DNA from: Chryseobacterium sp. CH25
Lineage (GTDB): Bacteria > Bacteroidota > Bacteroidia > Flavobacteriales > Weeksellaceae
Direction: 5' to 3'
NCBI RefSeq assembly: GCF_004119455.1
Contig: NZ_NRQT01000002.1
Span: 503,501 to 567,500, forward strand
Length of the DNA: 64,000 nucleotides
Of the stretch, positions 8,676 to 17,192 are shown in pieces. The first letter of the stretch is position 1, and each line of letters starts with the position of its first letter. The notes beneath the pieces are model-generated. The model was not told the DNA's origin. It did not search any database and saw only the letters and a program-made list of their open reading frames with translations. The position numbers and the translations under genes are program-made.

Positions 8676-9536
8676 ATGAAAAATTCAAACTTAGCGATTC
8701 CTGCCACATTGTTAGCCATTATCTGTGTACAGGGTGGAGCATCCATTGCCAAACAGCTTTTTCCGGCAATTGGAGCCATTGGAACCGTTACTTTGAGGAT
8801 TGTGCTTTCCGCAATTCTGCTTACCATCATCAATAGACCCAAATTTTTAGAGTTTACCCCACAAAAGTGGAAGTATTGTGCGATGTATGGAACGGGGCTG
8901 GCGGCTATGAACCTTATATTTTATATGGCAATTCAGAGGATTCCTTTAGGGCTTGCAGTAACCGTAGAATTTGCAGGTCCGCTATTTCTTGCATTGGCGT
9001 TATCCCGAAAATTGCTGGATGTAGTTTGGGCATTATTGGCCTGTATAGGAATATTGCTTATTGTTCCGTGGAAAAGTGATCATGTAGATTTGTTAGGACT
9101 TGGATTAGCTTTTCTTGCGGGAATATTCTGGGCTCTTTATATCGTAATGGGCGGAAAAGTTTCTAAAATAATGGATGGAAGAGATGCCGTAACCACAGGG
9201 ATGTTATTTGCCAGTCTGGTAATTATCCCTTTTACAATATGGGATGGTGCAGTTTTTAATATGACCCCGACTATTTTTGTAAAAGGTTTGGGAGTCGCCA
9301 TTTTATCCAGTGCTTTACCGTTTTCTTTAGAAATGATGGCCCTAAAAAAGCTTCCTGCTAAAACATTCAGTATTCTGATGAGTCTGGAACCTGCATTTGC
9401 AGCACTTTCCGGATTGGTCTTTCTTGCTGAAGAACTGTCTTTTTTACAGTGGATTTCCATCAGTTGTGTTATTGCCGCGAGTATAGGAACTACCATTTTA
9501 ATAAAGCAGCTGCTTCCCATAATTAAAAAGTCTTAA
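8676..9536 (+). CDS. rhtA: EamA/DMT transporter, RhtA-like (threonine/homoserine exporter type)
   Basis: A 286-residue inner-membrane transporter with ten predicted TM segments made of two EamA repeats. It follows E. coli RhtA closely along its length: QGGASIAKQLFPAIGAIG near the N-terminus, FYMAIQRIPLGLAVTVEFAGP in the first repeat, SALPFSLEMMALKKLPAKTF and SLEPAFAALSGLVFLAE in the second. RhtA exports homoserine and threonine; the substrate here is by homology only. It stands alone between the divergent efflux operon and the convergent sensor-kinase gene. Confidence 0.85.
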   Translation: MKNSNLAIPATLLAIICVQGGASIAKQLFPAIGAIGTVTLRIVLSAILLTIINRPKFLEFTPQKWKYCAMYGTGLAAMNLIFYMAIQRIPLGLAVTVEFAGPLFLALALSRKLLDVVWALLACIGILLIVPWKSDHVDLLGLGLAFLAGIFWALYIVMGGKVSKIMDGRDAVTTGMLFASLVIIPFTIWDGAVFNMTPTIFVKGLGVAILSSALPFSLEMMALKKLPAKTFSILMSLEPAFAALSGLVFLAEELSFLQWISISCVIAASIGTTILIKQLLPIIKKS

Positions 9537-9591
9537 TATAAACCGTTAAGAGGTATTTAAGTTCTTACATATTAAACAGATGTCTAATCAG

Positions 9592-9630
9592 TTTATCCTT
9601 GTCAAGGTTTTAAACCTTGACAAGGATAAA
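9592..9630. repeat. 39-bp nested perfect palindrome between convergent genes
   Basis: Two exact 19-bp arms flank a single central T at 9611. Each arm contains the smaller palindrome CCTTG-T/A-CAAGG, so the element can fold as one long hairpin or two short ones. It lies between the 3' ends of the rhtA-like gene and the histidine kinase gene, where a bidirectional terminator or a REP-type element is expected. There is no T tract. Confidence 0.75.
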
Positions 9631-9649
9631 TCAGAACTTTGCATCAAAA

Positions 9650-11015
9650 TCAATAATTTTTGATGTCAAATATTATCGTAAAAACAGTTTCATTATTTTC
9701 AGATGTTACTTTGATCGCTGCATGGTGCAGATGGATAATTTTTTCTGTTAGGAAAAGCCCGATTCCATATCCTTTTTCCTGTTTAGAGGTTTCGCTTCTG
9801 AAAAAAGGTTCAAAAATATGAAGTAAATCTTCCTGTGAAATCGTAATTCCAGTATTGATAAAACTGATGTAAAGCTTTTCATTGGTTACTTTAACATCAA
9901 TCAGGCAGGTATGAACTGGAGAATATTTACAGGCATTATCGATGAGGTTATTAAATGCAACCTGTAGCAGGTATTCGTTTCCCTGTACAACGAGTTGGTG
10001 CTCTTCTATGGCATTGTCAATATTCAGAGAAACTTTATATTCCTGATTTTCTTTTATGATTTTTGAATAAGATTCCAGAAGAATTTCATCCAGTCGTACT
10101 TCAGAAAAACTGATTTCATTAGGGTCGTAGCTGGCTTTGGCAAGATCCATTAAGCTATTGGATAATTTCGCCATATTTCGGGCATCATCCAGTGTATATT
10201 GAATGGTCTGCTGATATTCTTCTTTGGTCTGTTCCTTTCCAGAAGAGAATTCCAGTTCTGTGATAATGGCGGATAATGGGGTACGAAGTTCGTGGGAAAT
10301 ATTGGATACGAAATGTTTTTGAGCATCAAACGAATTTTCCAGTCTTTCCAACATTCCGTTGAAATTTTGAGCCAATTCATTCAGTTCATCTTTTTCGCCA
10401 GATGTTTTTAAACGCAACTGTAATTTTCCGGCAGTGATGTTCTTTATTTGATGAACCATTTCACCCAGAGGGCTCAGTGCTTTTTTGAAAGGAATATTCC
10501 GGCTAAATAAATAAGTATCAGAATACTGATGAAAGCAATAATACTGATGGTAAGAAGGTGGTTGATGGATTTGTATCCATATTGATCGTATCCGGCAGCG
10601 GTTACCAGGTATTCTTTCCCATTGTGTGAATACACCATTCCTATAGCCTGAAGGTCATTAATGAAAAAACTGATCTCTTTCCTTTTTAAAATATTGGAAA
10701 GCATTTTTGGATCTTCTTTCACAAAATCTACTTTTGAATCATCGTGATAAATCAGATTAAATTCCGGATCATAAATGGCTACCTGAACCTCATTAATAGT
10801 TTTTGTATTGTTTTTGTAAACACGGTGCATTTCCTTTTCGCTCAGTGTACTCTGAAAAAAAGATTGGCTTTGGCTACCGCTTCGTTTCTGAGCTGGGCAT
10901 AAAATGAAACTTCCCTGGCCTCACTGGAAGAATAGTATACTGCAATACCGTAAAATATCATCAGCATAGCCGTGACGATGGTAAAGAGTAGGGTGAGGCG
11001 GGTTCTTATTTTCAT
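9650..11015 (-). pseudogene. OmpR-partner sensor histidine kinase, two frameshifts
   Basis: The gene starts at 11015 (MKIRTRLTLLF, first TM helix), 10 nt after the response-regulator stop. The frame breaks at 10855-10861 (A7 on the plus strand): one more base would join the EAVAKANLFF segment to STLSEKEMHRVY. It breaks again near 10505-10507: one extra base would join ILIY to FSRNIPFKKALSPLGEM. Rejoined, it is a normal membrane kinase: TM1, extracytoplasmic sensor region, TM2, HAMP, HisKA with FVSNISHELRTPLS (phospho-acceptor His), and HATPase with NNLIDNACKYS and the GYGIGLFLTEKI G box. The catalytic half alone (9650-10459) keeps an open frame with an internal Met. Either the kinase is inactivated or both indels are sequencing errors. 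Confidence 0.85.
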
Positions 11016-11025
11016 ACCTTATGGT

Positions 11026-11724
11026 TTATTGCTGGTGTTCTTCGTATCCCTTTTTTAAGATAAAACCCATTCCGGCTTTGGTATGAATCAGTTTGCTTTC
11101 AAAGTCTTTGTCAATTTTTTTACGGATATAGTTGATGTATACATCTATAAAATTAGTTCCGGTATCAAAATGCGTTTCCCATACATTTTCTGCAATTTCT
11201 GAGCGGGAGAGTACTCTTTCAGGATTTTCCAGCATGTATTTCATCAGATTGAATTCCTTTGGGGTAAGTTTAATAGGAGTTCCGTTTCTGCTTACTGATT
11301 TCAGTTTCAGGTCCATTTCGATATTTTCATATCTTAATATCGGTTCAGTAGGAGAATGCAGAGAAAATCTTTTCATTAAGACTTTCACCCTTGCAATTAG
11401 CTCACGCATTTCAAACGGTTTGGTTAAATAGTCATCTGCTCCGGAATCAAAACCTTCCAGTTTATCATCTGTAGTTCCCAATGCTGTCAGCATAATAACG
11501 GGTATGTGAGGTTTTGAATTTTTTATCTCCCTGCAGAAATCGAGGCCGTTTTTTAAAGGAACAATTATATCTGTAATGATAAGATCGAAATCCTGAGTAG
11601 TGGCCAGTTCTGTAGCTTTTTCACCATCATAGGCAAAACTTACATCCATATCCTGTTCCAGAAGACCTCTTCCAATAAGGCGTGAAAGTCTTTTATCATC
11701 TTCAACAAGTAAAATATGAGGCAT
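11026..11724 (-). CDS. OmpR/PhoB-family response regulator
   Basis: A 232-residue DNA-binding response regulator. The receiver domain has the acidic pair E8-D9-D10, phospho-acceptor D52 in IITDIIVPLKNG, the conserved Thr in VIMLTALG and Lys in YLTKPFEMREL. The C-terminal half is a winged-helix domain with LTPKEFNLMKYML and NFIDVYINYIRKKIDK. It is transcribed with the downstream kinase gene, which is broken here. The neighbouring CzcCBA operon makes a metal-sensing role attractive, but this is only context; the pair is separated from the pump by the rhtA-like gene. A TACATTTG -7 box for this strand is at 11776-11783. Confidence 0.93.
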   Translation of the reverse strand: MPHILLVEDDKRLSRLIGRGLLEQDMDVSFAYDGEKATELATTQDFDLIITDIIVPLKNGLDFCREIKNSKPHIPVIMLTALGTTDDKLEGFDSGADDYLTKPFEMRELIARVKVLMKRFSLHSPTEPILRYENIEMDLKLKSVSRNGTPIKLTPKEFNLMKYMLENPERVLSRSEIAENVWETHFDTGTNFIDVYINYIRKKIDKDFESKLIHTKAGMGFILKKGYEEHQQ

Positions 11725-11841
11725 AAGAGTGGATAAAGTGTTTGGGTTACTGTGAAAGTTACTCGATATTCTTCACAAATGTAATGATTTCTATTTTGTA
11801 ATTTTGGAGTCAGATAAACAATCAGAATACCAGAAATTAAA

Positions 11842-12498
11842 ATGATTTTCAATAATAAAATTAAGAAAGCAACTGTTGGCGGGCTACTGTCGCTTTTAAT
11901 GCTAATCCTATTACAGTGTAATTCCTATCAGAGTTCCGTACAGCTTCAAAATGGAGATTTACTTTTTGTAATGGCAAAAGAAACAGGATTGTCCGGAGCT
12001 ATTAATAATGTTACCCAAAAGCAGAAAATTGCTTCTTTTGACCATATTGGGATTCTGGAAAAAAGTGGAGGTAAAATATTTGTTTTGCATGCAGCCCCAA
12101 AAGGAGGTTCACAAAAACAGAGTCTGAAGGATTTTATGGAAGATCAGAAAAAAGACCAGCAAAATATTGTTGTCTATCGCTTGAAACCTGAATATCAAAA
12201 GTCTATTCCTGTTGCTATTGAAAAAGCACATTCTATGCTGGGAAAACCTTATAATTTCAATTATATTTTGGATGAAGGTTCTTATTACTGTTCAGACTTT
12301 ATAGAAAGAGCTTTCCGGGACGATCATATTTTTAAATTGGAACCTATGACTTTTGTTGATCCCAAAACGGGAAAAATCAATGCATTCTGGGAAGAGTTCT
12401 ACGCTAAGAAAAATCTTAAAGTTCCTGAAGGAGAACCTGGTTGTAACCCCAACGGATTAGCCGGATCAGAGAAATTAGAAAGGGTAGGAGACCTTTAA
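11842..12498 (+). CDS. YiiX/YebB-like lipoprotein hydrolase (permuted NlpC/P60 fold)
   Basis: A 218-residue protein with a lipoprotein signal (LMLILLQC, Cys26 lipidated), so probably anchored in the periplasm or outer membrane. It has the circularly permuted papain-like layout of YiiX: an N-terminal GDLLFVMAKETG segment, His68 in FDHIGIL, and Cys150 in YYCSDFIERAF, which is the YxCSxFV-type nucleophile motif. Family members are putative amidases or peptidases acting on peptidoglycan or lipid substrates; the substrate here is unknown. A TAATTTTG -7 box lies at 11799-11806, back to back with the response-regulator promoter. Confidence 0.82.
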   Translation: MIFNNKIKKATVGGLLSLLMLILLQCNSYQSSVQLQNGDLLFVMAKETGLSGAINNVTQKQKIASFDHIGILEKSGGKIFVLHAAPKGGSQKQSLKDFMEDQKKDQQNIVVYRLKPEYQKSIPVAIEKAHSMLGKPYNFNYILDEGSYYCSDFIERAFRDDHIFKLEPMTFVDPKTGKINAFWEEFYAKKNLKVPEGEPGCNPNGLAGSEKLERVGDL

Positions 12499-12500
12499 AA

Positions 12501-12668
12501 AATGAGGAAGAAAGGTGGAAGCAGAAAGCACGAAGTTACTATTTGACATATAATAGAGAATATAGCACCTAAAATAATAAGGTTTCAAGATTGATTAAAA
12601 ACATGTTTTTGATTTTAATAACTTGATGACTTCCATCCTCCAGCTTCCGGCCCATATCCCTTTCCCAA
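12501..12668. repeat. ~160-bp dispersed element with inverted purine/pyrimidine arms, copy B
   Basis: The left arm is GAGGAAGAAAGGTGGAAGC and following purines; the right arm is GACTTCCATCCTCCAGCTTC and following pyrimidines; the centre is AT-rich with TAATAAGG and TTTAATAAC stretches. It has the same plan and gene-end position as the elements at 2101-2265 and 18212-18370. The first bases follow the YiiX-like stop codon directly. Confidence 0.6.
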
Positions 12669-12732
12669 ATTTGAATTAAAATAATAGAGAAGCTGTAATG
12701 GCTTCTTTCTTTTTAAATGTTAAATTTTAAAA

Positions 12733-12779
12733 AATATTAGTCCACTAATTTGGTAGACTAATATTTTTTTATATTTTTG
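12733..12779 (+). promoter_or_regulatory. Promoter overlapped by a 33-bp near-perfect palindrome, for the NIL-domain gene
   Basis: A canonical flavobacterial promoter, TTG at 12750-12752 and TATTTTTG at 12772-12779 with exactly 19 nt between. The -33 element sits at the centre of an inverted repeat from 12733 to 12765: AATATTAGTC and GACTAATATT arms, with inner bases also mostly paired. Occupation of such a site would block RNA polymerase, so this is a likely repressor operator. The T7 after the right arm also lets the RNA form look like a terminator, but it precedes the start site. Confidence 0.7.
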
Positions 12780-12840
12780 TGACAGATTTAAAAATGCAGA
12801 ACGCAATATGATCTGAGTATTAACCCAAAAATGTTTAGCG

Positions 12841-13152
12841 ATGATTACACCTAACCCAAGTCTGCAGGTTTTTCAAAATACACTGAACCTGCCTAAAAAA
12901 GAATTATTATTGGAAATAGAATTAAATGGCAAAATGAAATTTGAGCATTTAATGAATACCATCTATAATCAAATGGGGATCTGTCATAGAGTGTTATCAG
13001 CAAACGTAGAATATGTGAACGGCAATAGTTTTGGTTCAGTACAGTTATACATTAATGTCAATTCAGAAGACTATCAGAAACTGGAGTTTTATCTGAATAA
13101 AAATAAACTTTTGAATACAACGGTGGAATATCTCTGCCGGAAGTATTCTTAG
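12841..13152 (+). CDS. Stand-alone NIL-domain protein
   Basis: A 103-residue soluble protein whose residues about 20-100 match the NIL domain, the ferredoxin-like ligand-binding module found at the C-terminus of the methionine ABC-transporter ATPase MetN: LLLEIELNGKMKFEHLMNTI, then GICHRVLSANVEYVNGNSFG, then VQLYINV and a final helix with NKLLNTTVEYL. No ATPase domain is present or nearby. Free NIL proteins are thought to sense sulphur amino acids. The operator-like palindrome over its promoter indicates tight regulation, plausibly by sulphur supply (inference). It is monocistronic with its own terminator. Confidence 0.7.
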   Translation: MITPNPSLQVFQNTLNLPKKELLLEIELNGKMKFEHLMNTIYNQMGICHRVLSANVEYVNGNSFGSVQLYINVNSEDYQKLEFYLNKNKLLNTTVEYLCRKYS

Positions 13153-13179
13153 GGGAGATTCATATAGTTTTAATTACTC

Positions 13180-13210
13180 AAAGTGTCCGGTTTTTATCGG
13201 GCACTTTTTA
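13180..13210 (+). terminator. Rho-independent terminator after the NIL-domain gene
   Basis: AAAGTGTCCG and CGGGCACTTT pair with single-base bulges around a T/A loop and run into TTTTT. Confidence 0.65.
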
Positions 13211-13534
13211 TTTTTAATAATTTCTCCCGCAGATCTCACAGATTTTTTAAATATAAAGTCAATATTGATCCCAACCCCAACAACTATCCCAATTGAAGGA
13301 GTGAGGATTCTCCTCCTCCGGAGGGGTGGCAAAAATTCAAAGAATTTTTGACGAGGTGGTCATAAAAAAAACATTTATTACTTTCTTAAATGCAAAGTTC
13401 TATTTTCAAGATTTTATATTTTAAGGCAGCAAAGAGATAATCAATTAAAATTGATTGGATTAAGCTTACGTAAAATCGGAGCAATAAAAAAGCGCTCAGA
13501 TTTCTCTGAACGCTCTATGGTAATAAAAATAAGT
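13211..13534. repeat. Intergenic region with a repeat fragment and a double-palindrome element
   Basis: At 13225-13246 is CCCGCAGATCTCACAGATTT, the reverse complement of the kind of sequence at the right end of the 17193-17275 element. At 13312-13361 is a compact element with CCTCCGGAGG and then AAAAATTC-AAA-GAATTTTT, two adjacent exact palindromes. Its reading frame would encode a LLRRGGK.. string of the sort that recurs between genes in flavobacterial genomes. The remainder is AT-rich and shows no gene. Confidence 0.45.
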
Positions 13535-14842
13535 TTAGATTCTTTCGATATCAGCACCAATGGCTTTCAATCTTCCGTCAATGTTCTCGTATCCTCTGTC
13601 GATTTGCTCGATATTGTGGATAATAGATTTTCCTTCTGCAGAAAGAGCTGCAATAAGAAGGGCATTTCCGGCTCTGATATCCGGGGAAACCATTGTAGTT
13701 CCTCTTAACGGAGCTTCATGGTTTAATCCAATTACTGTAGCTCTGTGAGGATCACATAAGATGATCTGAGCTCCCATGTCAATTAATTTATCCACGAAGA
13801 ATAATCTTGATTCAAACATTTTCTGGTGAACAAGAATACTTCCTTTAGCCTGAGTAGCTACTACAAGGATGATGGATAATAAATCCGGGGTAAAGCCAGG
13901 CCATGGAGCATCAGAAATAGTAAGGATAGATCCGTCAATAAATTTCTGAATTTTATAATGTTCCTGAGCAGGGATGTAAATATCATCACCGCTTTGCTCA
14001 AGCTGAATTCCCAGTTTTCTGAAGGTATTAGGAATTACTCCCAATTGATTCCAGTTTACATTTTTGATGGTGATTTCAGATTTTGTCATGGCAGCAAGTC
14101 CAATCCATGATCCGATTTCTACCATATCCGGAAGCATTGTATGCTCTGTTCCATGAAGATATTCCACCCCTTCAATAGTAAGAAGGTTAGATCCGATTCC
14201 TGAAATATTAGCTCCCATTCTGTTCAGCATTTTGCATAATTGCTGAAGGTAAGGTTCGCAGGCAGCGTTGTAAATTCTTGTTTTTCCTTTTGCTAAAACA
14301 GCAGCCATTACAATATTAGCGGTTCCGGTTACAGAAGCTTCTTCCAATAGGATGAACTTTCCAGTTAGCTCTTTTGCTTTTAAAGAATAGAAATATTCCT
14401 CTTCATCATAATGGAATTCGGCACCAAGTTCAACCAATCCCTGGAAGTGGGTATCCAGTCTTCTTCTTCCGATCTTGTCACCACCCGGAGTTGGCATATA
14501 AGCTTCACCATAACGAGCCAGCATAGGACCCATCAACATGATTGATCCACGAAGCTTAGCTCCGTCTTTTTTGAACTCGCTTGATTTTATATAGTCAAAA
14601 TTAACTTTATCAGCCTTGAAGGTATAATCTCCATGGCCGTTTTTAATAACTTTTACTCCGAAATCCCCAAGAATTTCAATCAGTCTGTTTACGTCATGGA
14701 TGTCCGGAATATTTTTAATTCTTACTTCCTCGTCTGTTAACAGAACTGCACACAAAATTTGTAGAGCCTCATTTTTAGCTCCTTGTGGAGTTATTTCACC
14801 CTGCAGTCTTTTTCCTCCTCTTATTTGAAATGTTCCACTCAT
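13535..14842 (-). CDS. murA: UDP-N-acetylglucosamine 1-carboxyvinyltransferase with Asp at the fosfomycin-target position
   Basis: A 435-residue cytoplasmic enzyme that transfers enolpyruvate from PEP to UDP-GlcNAc, the first committed step of peptidoglycan synthesis. It is full length, with K23-N24 in QGAKNEALQIL, TGTANIVMAAVLAKG, and ISDAPWPGFTPDLLS in the active-site region. The mobile-loop motif, PGGC in E. coli (Cys115), reads PGGD here: D122, codon GAC at 14477-14479. Cys115-to-Asp enzymes stay active but cannot be alkylated by fosfomycin. Its ATG overlaps the stop of the DUF4290 gene by one base (TAATG), so the two are co-translated. Confidence 0.96.
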   Translation of the reverse strand: MSGTFQIRGGKRLQGEITPQGAKNEALQILCAVLLTDEEVRIKNIPDIHDVNRLIEILGDFGVKVIKNGHGDYTFKADKVNFDYIKSSEFKKDGAKLRGSIMLMGPMLARYGEAYMPTPGGDKIGRRRLDTHFQGLVELGAEFHYDEEEYFYSLKAKELTGKFILLEEASVTGTANIVMAAVLAKGKTRIYNAACEPYLQQLCKMLNRMGANISGIGSNLLTIEGVEYLHGTEHTMLPDMVEIGSWIGLAAMTKSEITIKNVNWNQLGVIPNTFRKLGIQLEQSGDDIYIPAQEHYKIQKFIDGSILTISDAPWPGFTPDLLSIILVVATQAKGSILVHQKMFESRLFFVDKLIDMGAQIILCDPHRATVIGLNHEAPLRGTTMVSPDIRAGNALLIAALSAEGKSIIHNIEQIDRGYENIDGRLKAIGADIERI

Positions 14843-15516
14843 TATTTTCTGTTTTTATGATTGTTATTATGCCTTCTTTTATTGGGTTGGTTCTTATTAT
14901 TGCTGTTGTTATTACCGCTATTTCGGTTGTTGTTATTATTGTTGTTGTTTCGGTTGTTATTATTTGTATAATAGATCTTACTTTTTTCAAGAGAGTCAAT
15001 TCCTGTAAGATCCAACCTGTTTTCAGACAATTCTTTCAGATGTCTGAAGATAACATCATCCGTTACGTGTTCTTTATTGTAAACATTATAAGACTTCTTC
15101 ATATTGTTGGCAATCACTTCAATAAGGGCTTCTTTTTCGTCGCCCGTTTCCAGTTCAATTGCTTTTTCTATTAATTGAAGGATACTTTTTCCGTAAAATT
15201 TAAAGTCTCCCTGAAGTTTTGGGTACTCCATTCTTTTAGGTTTTTCTGCCAATTGTTCCATGGTAGGGAACGGATAAGGAGAATCTACATCCAAATCATG
15301 ATTGGCAAGAATAAAAAGATGGTCCCAAAGTTTATGTTTATAATTTTCTTCGTCGCGAAGTTGTGGGTTTCTCTGACCCATAAAATCGATGATTGCCATA
15401 GCCATTTCATTCCTTTCCTCTTTGGTAGGAAGTTCTTTGCAGCGCTCAACCAACTGTTGTATAATTCTGCCGTATTCCGGCATATGAAGCTGAGTTTTTT
15501 GGGTATTGTATTCCAT
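14842..15516 (-). CDS. DUF4290 protein with poly-Asn tail
   Basis: A Bacteroidetes-specific protein that is usually encoded next to murA, as here. From the start at 15516 it is 224 residues: an alpha-helical DUF4290 domain over the first 180 or so (EYGRIIQQLVERCKELPTKE, then ENYKHKLWDHLFILANHDLD, then VIANNMKKSYNVYNKEHVTD), then about 40 residues almost wholly Asn, Arg, Ser and Lys ending KRRHNNNHKNRK. The basic Asn-rich tail looks disordered and could bind nucleic acid or anionic polymer. A Met three codons upstream lies inside the -7 promoter box and cannot be used. Function is unknown; coupling to murA suggests cell-wall synthesis. Confidence 0.85.
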   Translation of the reverse strand: MEYNTQKTQLHMPEYGRIIQQLVERCKELPTKEERNEMAMAIIDFMGQRNPQLRDEENYKHKLWDHLFILANHDLDVDSPYPFPTMEQLAEKPKRMEYPKLQGDFKFYGKSILQLIEKAIELETGDEKEALIEVIANNMKKSYNVYNKEHVTDDVIFRHLKELSENRLDLTGIDSLEKSKIYYTNNNNRNNNNNNNNRNSGNNNSNNKNQPNKRRHNNNHKNRK

Positions 15517-15522
15517 AGTATG

Positions 15523-15530
15523 CAAATATA
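15523..15530 (-). promoter_or_regulatory. -7 box TATATTTG of the DUF4290-murA operon; start codon 6 nt downstream
   Basis: On the minus strand TATATTTG is followed by six bases and then the ATG at 15516. Since transcription begins a few bases after this box, the message would have little or no 5' leader. A clear TTG at -33 is not seen. Confidence 0.5.
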
Positions 15531-15703
15531 TGGATTAAAAGAAAAATTGTTTGGAGAAACTTGAAAATTTATGATTTTTTAATGAAAATTTCAGATGCAA
15601 TTCTGATTGAATTATTATTTAAATTTAAAATATTTCTCCTTATTTTGAATTTGTTTTTAATAAAAATGTAAATTAGTTAATATTTTGATAATTAAATATT
15701 CCA

Positions 15704-17143
15704 ATGAAAAAAACACATTTTATTCTTTCTCTACTGGCTTTAGCGCTTGTTAGTTCATGCCAGAATAACGATGAATTGAGTACGGAATCCGTGAAGAAGG
15801 AAGAGGTACATGATAAAATAGTAAATGTTACCCAGCATGACGGGAGACCATTCAGTACAGGAAGAGATTCCGGATCAATGAATGGGAAATTTGTAGCCGG
15901 CCCGGGTGGAAGTGTTCTGATGCAGGGATTTTACTGGGATGTTCCCGATGGAGGAAATTGGTGGAATACCGTTAAAGATAAATTAACAGCATGGTCTGAT
16001 GCAGGAATTGGAGCGGTATGGCTTCCACCAGCTTCAAAAGCTCAAAACGGAGCTTATTCCATGGGATATGATCCTACTGATTATTATGATTTCGGAAATT
16101 TCAATCAGAATGGAAGTACAGAAACCCGATTCGGATCAAGAACAGAACTGGAAGCTTTGATTACAAAAGCCCATGCAGAAAATATGCAGGTATATGCTGA
16201 TATTGTGATTAATCATAACAGTGGTGGGCAGTCTGAAGCCAATCCGTTTACGGGAACCAATACCTGGACTAATTTTTCCGGAGTAGCTTCAGGAAAATTT
16301 CAGAGAAATTATAATGACTTTTATAAAAATTCCTACGGAAATAATGATGAAGGTGCTTTTGGCGGGTTTCCGGACTTGTGCCATGCAAACCCTCATGTAC
16401 AGGACTGGCTGTGGGGAAGGGATGATTCAGTCGCAAAATATTATAAAAATGTAATGAAATTTGATGGCTGGAGATTCGATTATGTGAAAGGGTTCGGGCC
16501 GTGGGTAGTCAATACCTGGAATTCTAAAGTAGGTGGTTTTTCTGTAGGTGAATTGTGGGATTCCAATGTCAATACCTTAGAATGGTGGGCTAATAATGCC
16601 AACAGTTCCGTATTTGATTTCGCTGCCTATTATAAAATGGATGAAGCTTTTGATAACGGAAACCTGAATGTACTGAATGATGATATGATGTGGAAAAGAA
16701 ATCCATACAAAGCTGTAACTTTTGTTGCCAACCATGATACAGATGTTATCTACAATAAAATGCCGGCCTATGCTTACATTCTAACTCATGAAGGGTATCC
16801 TACTATATTTTATAGAGACTATGAAGAATGGTTAAACAAGGAAAGACTGAACAATCTGATCTGGATTCATAACAATAAAGCTACAGGAACCACTTCTATT
16901 TTATATACGGATAACGATGAATACATTGCAAGACGTAATGGATATAACGGAAATCCCGGGCTTGTAGTTTATATCAATACATCATCAAATTGGCAGGAAA
17001 GATGGATTGATACCAATTGGAGTAATCAGCAGATTAAAGATTTTACCGGACATTCAAGCTGGTATCCGACAACTCAGGGGGATAAAAGGGTGAAAATTCA
17101 GTGCCCGCCGAATAGTTATTCTGTGTGGTCGCTTAATTTATGA
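15704..17143 (+). CDS. GH13 alpha-amylase, lipoprotein
   Basis: A 479-residue starch-degrading enzyme with a lipoprotein signal (ALALVSSC, Cys19), so probably tethered to the outer membrane. The (beta/alpha)8 barrel has all four GH13 regions: DIVINH starting at D166, GWRFDYVKG with nucleophile D259, GELWD with acid/base E283, and FVANHDT with D345. MQGFYWDVPDGGNWWNTV near the start of the barrel and the compact domain C (LVVYINTSSNWQERWIDTNW) resemble the plant/archaeal-type subfamilies. There is no carbohydrate-binding module and no Sus-type neighbour. All catalytic residues are present, so an active endo-alpha-1,4-glucanase is expected. Confidence 0.93.
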   Translation: MKKTHFILSLLALALVSSCQNNDELSTESVKKEEVHDKIVNVTQHDGRPFSTGRDSGSMNGKFVAGPGGSVLMQGFYWDVPDGGNWWNTVKDKLTAWSDAGIGAVWLPPASKAQNGAYSMGYDPTDYYDFGNFNQNGSTETRFGSRTELEALITKAHAENMQVYADIVINHNSGGQSEANPFTGTNTWTNFSGVASGKFQRNYNDFYKNSYGNNDEGAFGGFPDLCHANPHVQDWLWGRDDSVAKYYKNVMKFDGWRFDYVKGFGPWVVNTWNSKVGGFSVGELWDSNVNTLEWWANNANSSVFDFAAYYKMDEAFDNGNLNVLNDDMMWKRNPYKAVTFVANHDTDVIYNKMPAYAYILTHEGYPTIFYRDYEEWLNKERLNNLIWIHNNKATGTTSILYTDNDEYIARRNGYNGNPGLVVYINTSSNWQERWIDTNWSNQQIKDFTGHSSWYPTTQGDKRVKIQCPPNSYSVWSLNL

Positions 17144-17192
17144 GTAATGAGTAGCGGATTTTGAACTCAAAAAAAATAATGAATAATATAAT

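Noticed and set aside
10505..10514. Tetranucleotide (TTTA) repeat as a phase-variation switch in the kinase
   Set aside because: There are only about 2.5 units, and adding a single T repairs the frame as well as adding a whole unit, so the simpler single-base indel is preferred.
12733..12770. Terminator of the YiiX-like gene at the NIL-gene palindrome
   Set aside because: It is more than 230 nt from that gene and sits exactly on a canonical promoter, so an operator explains it better.
14785..15174. Long open frame antisense to the DUF4290 gene
   Set aside because: It is the mirror of the Asn-codon repeats (AAT/AAC read as ATT/GTT), giving a Val/Ile-rich string without a family match.
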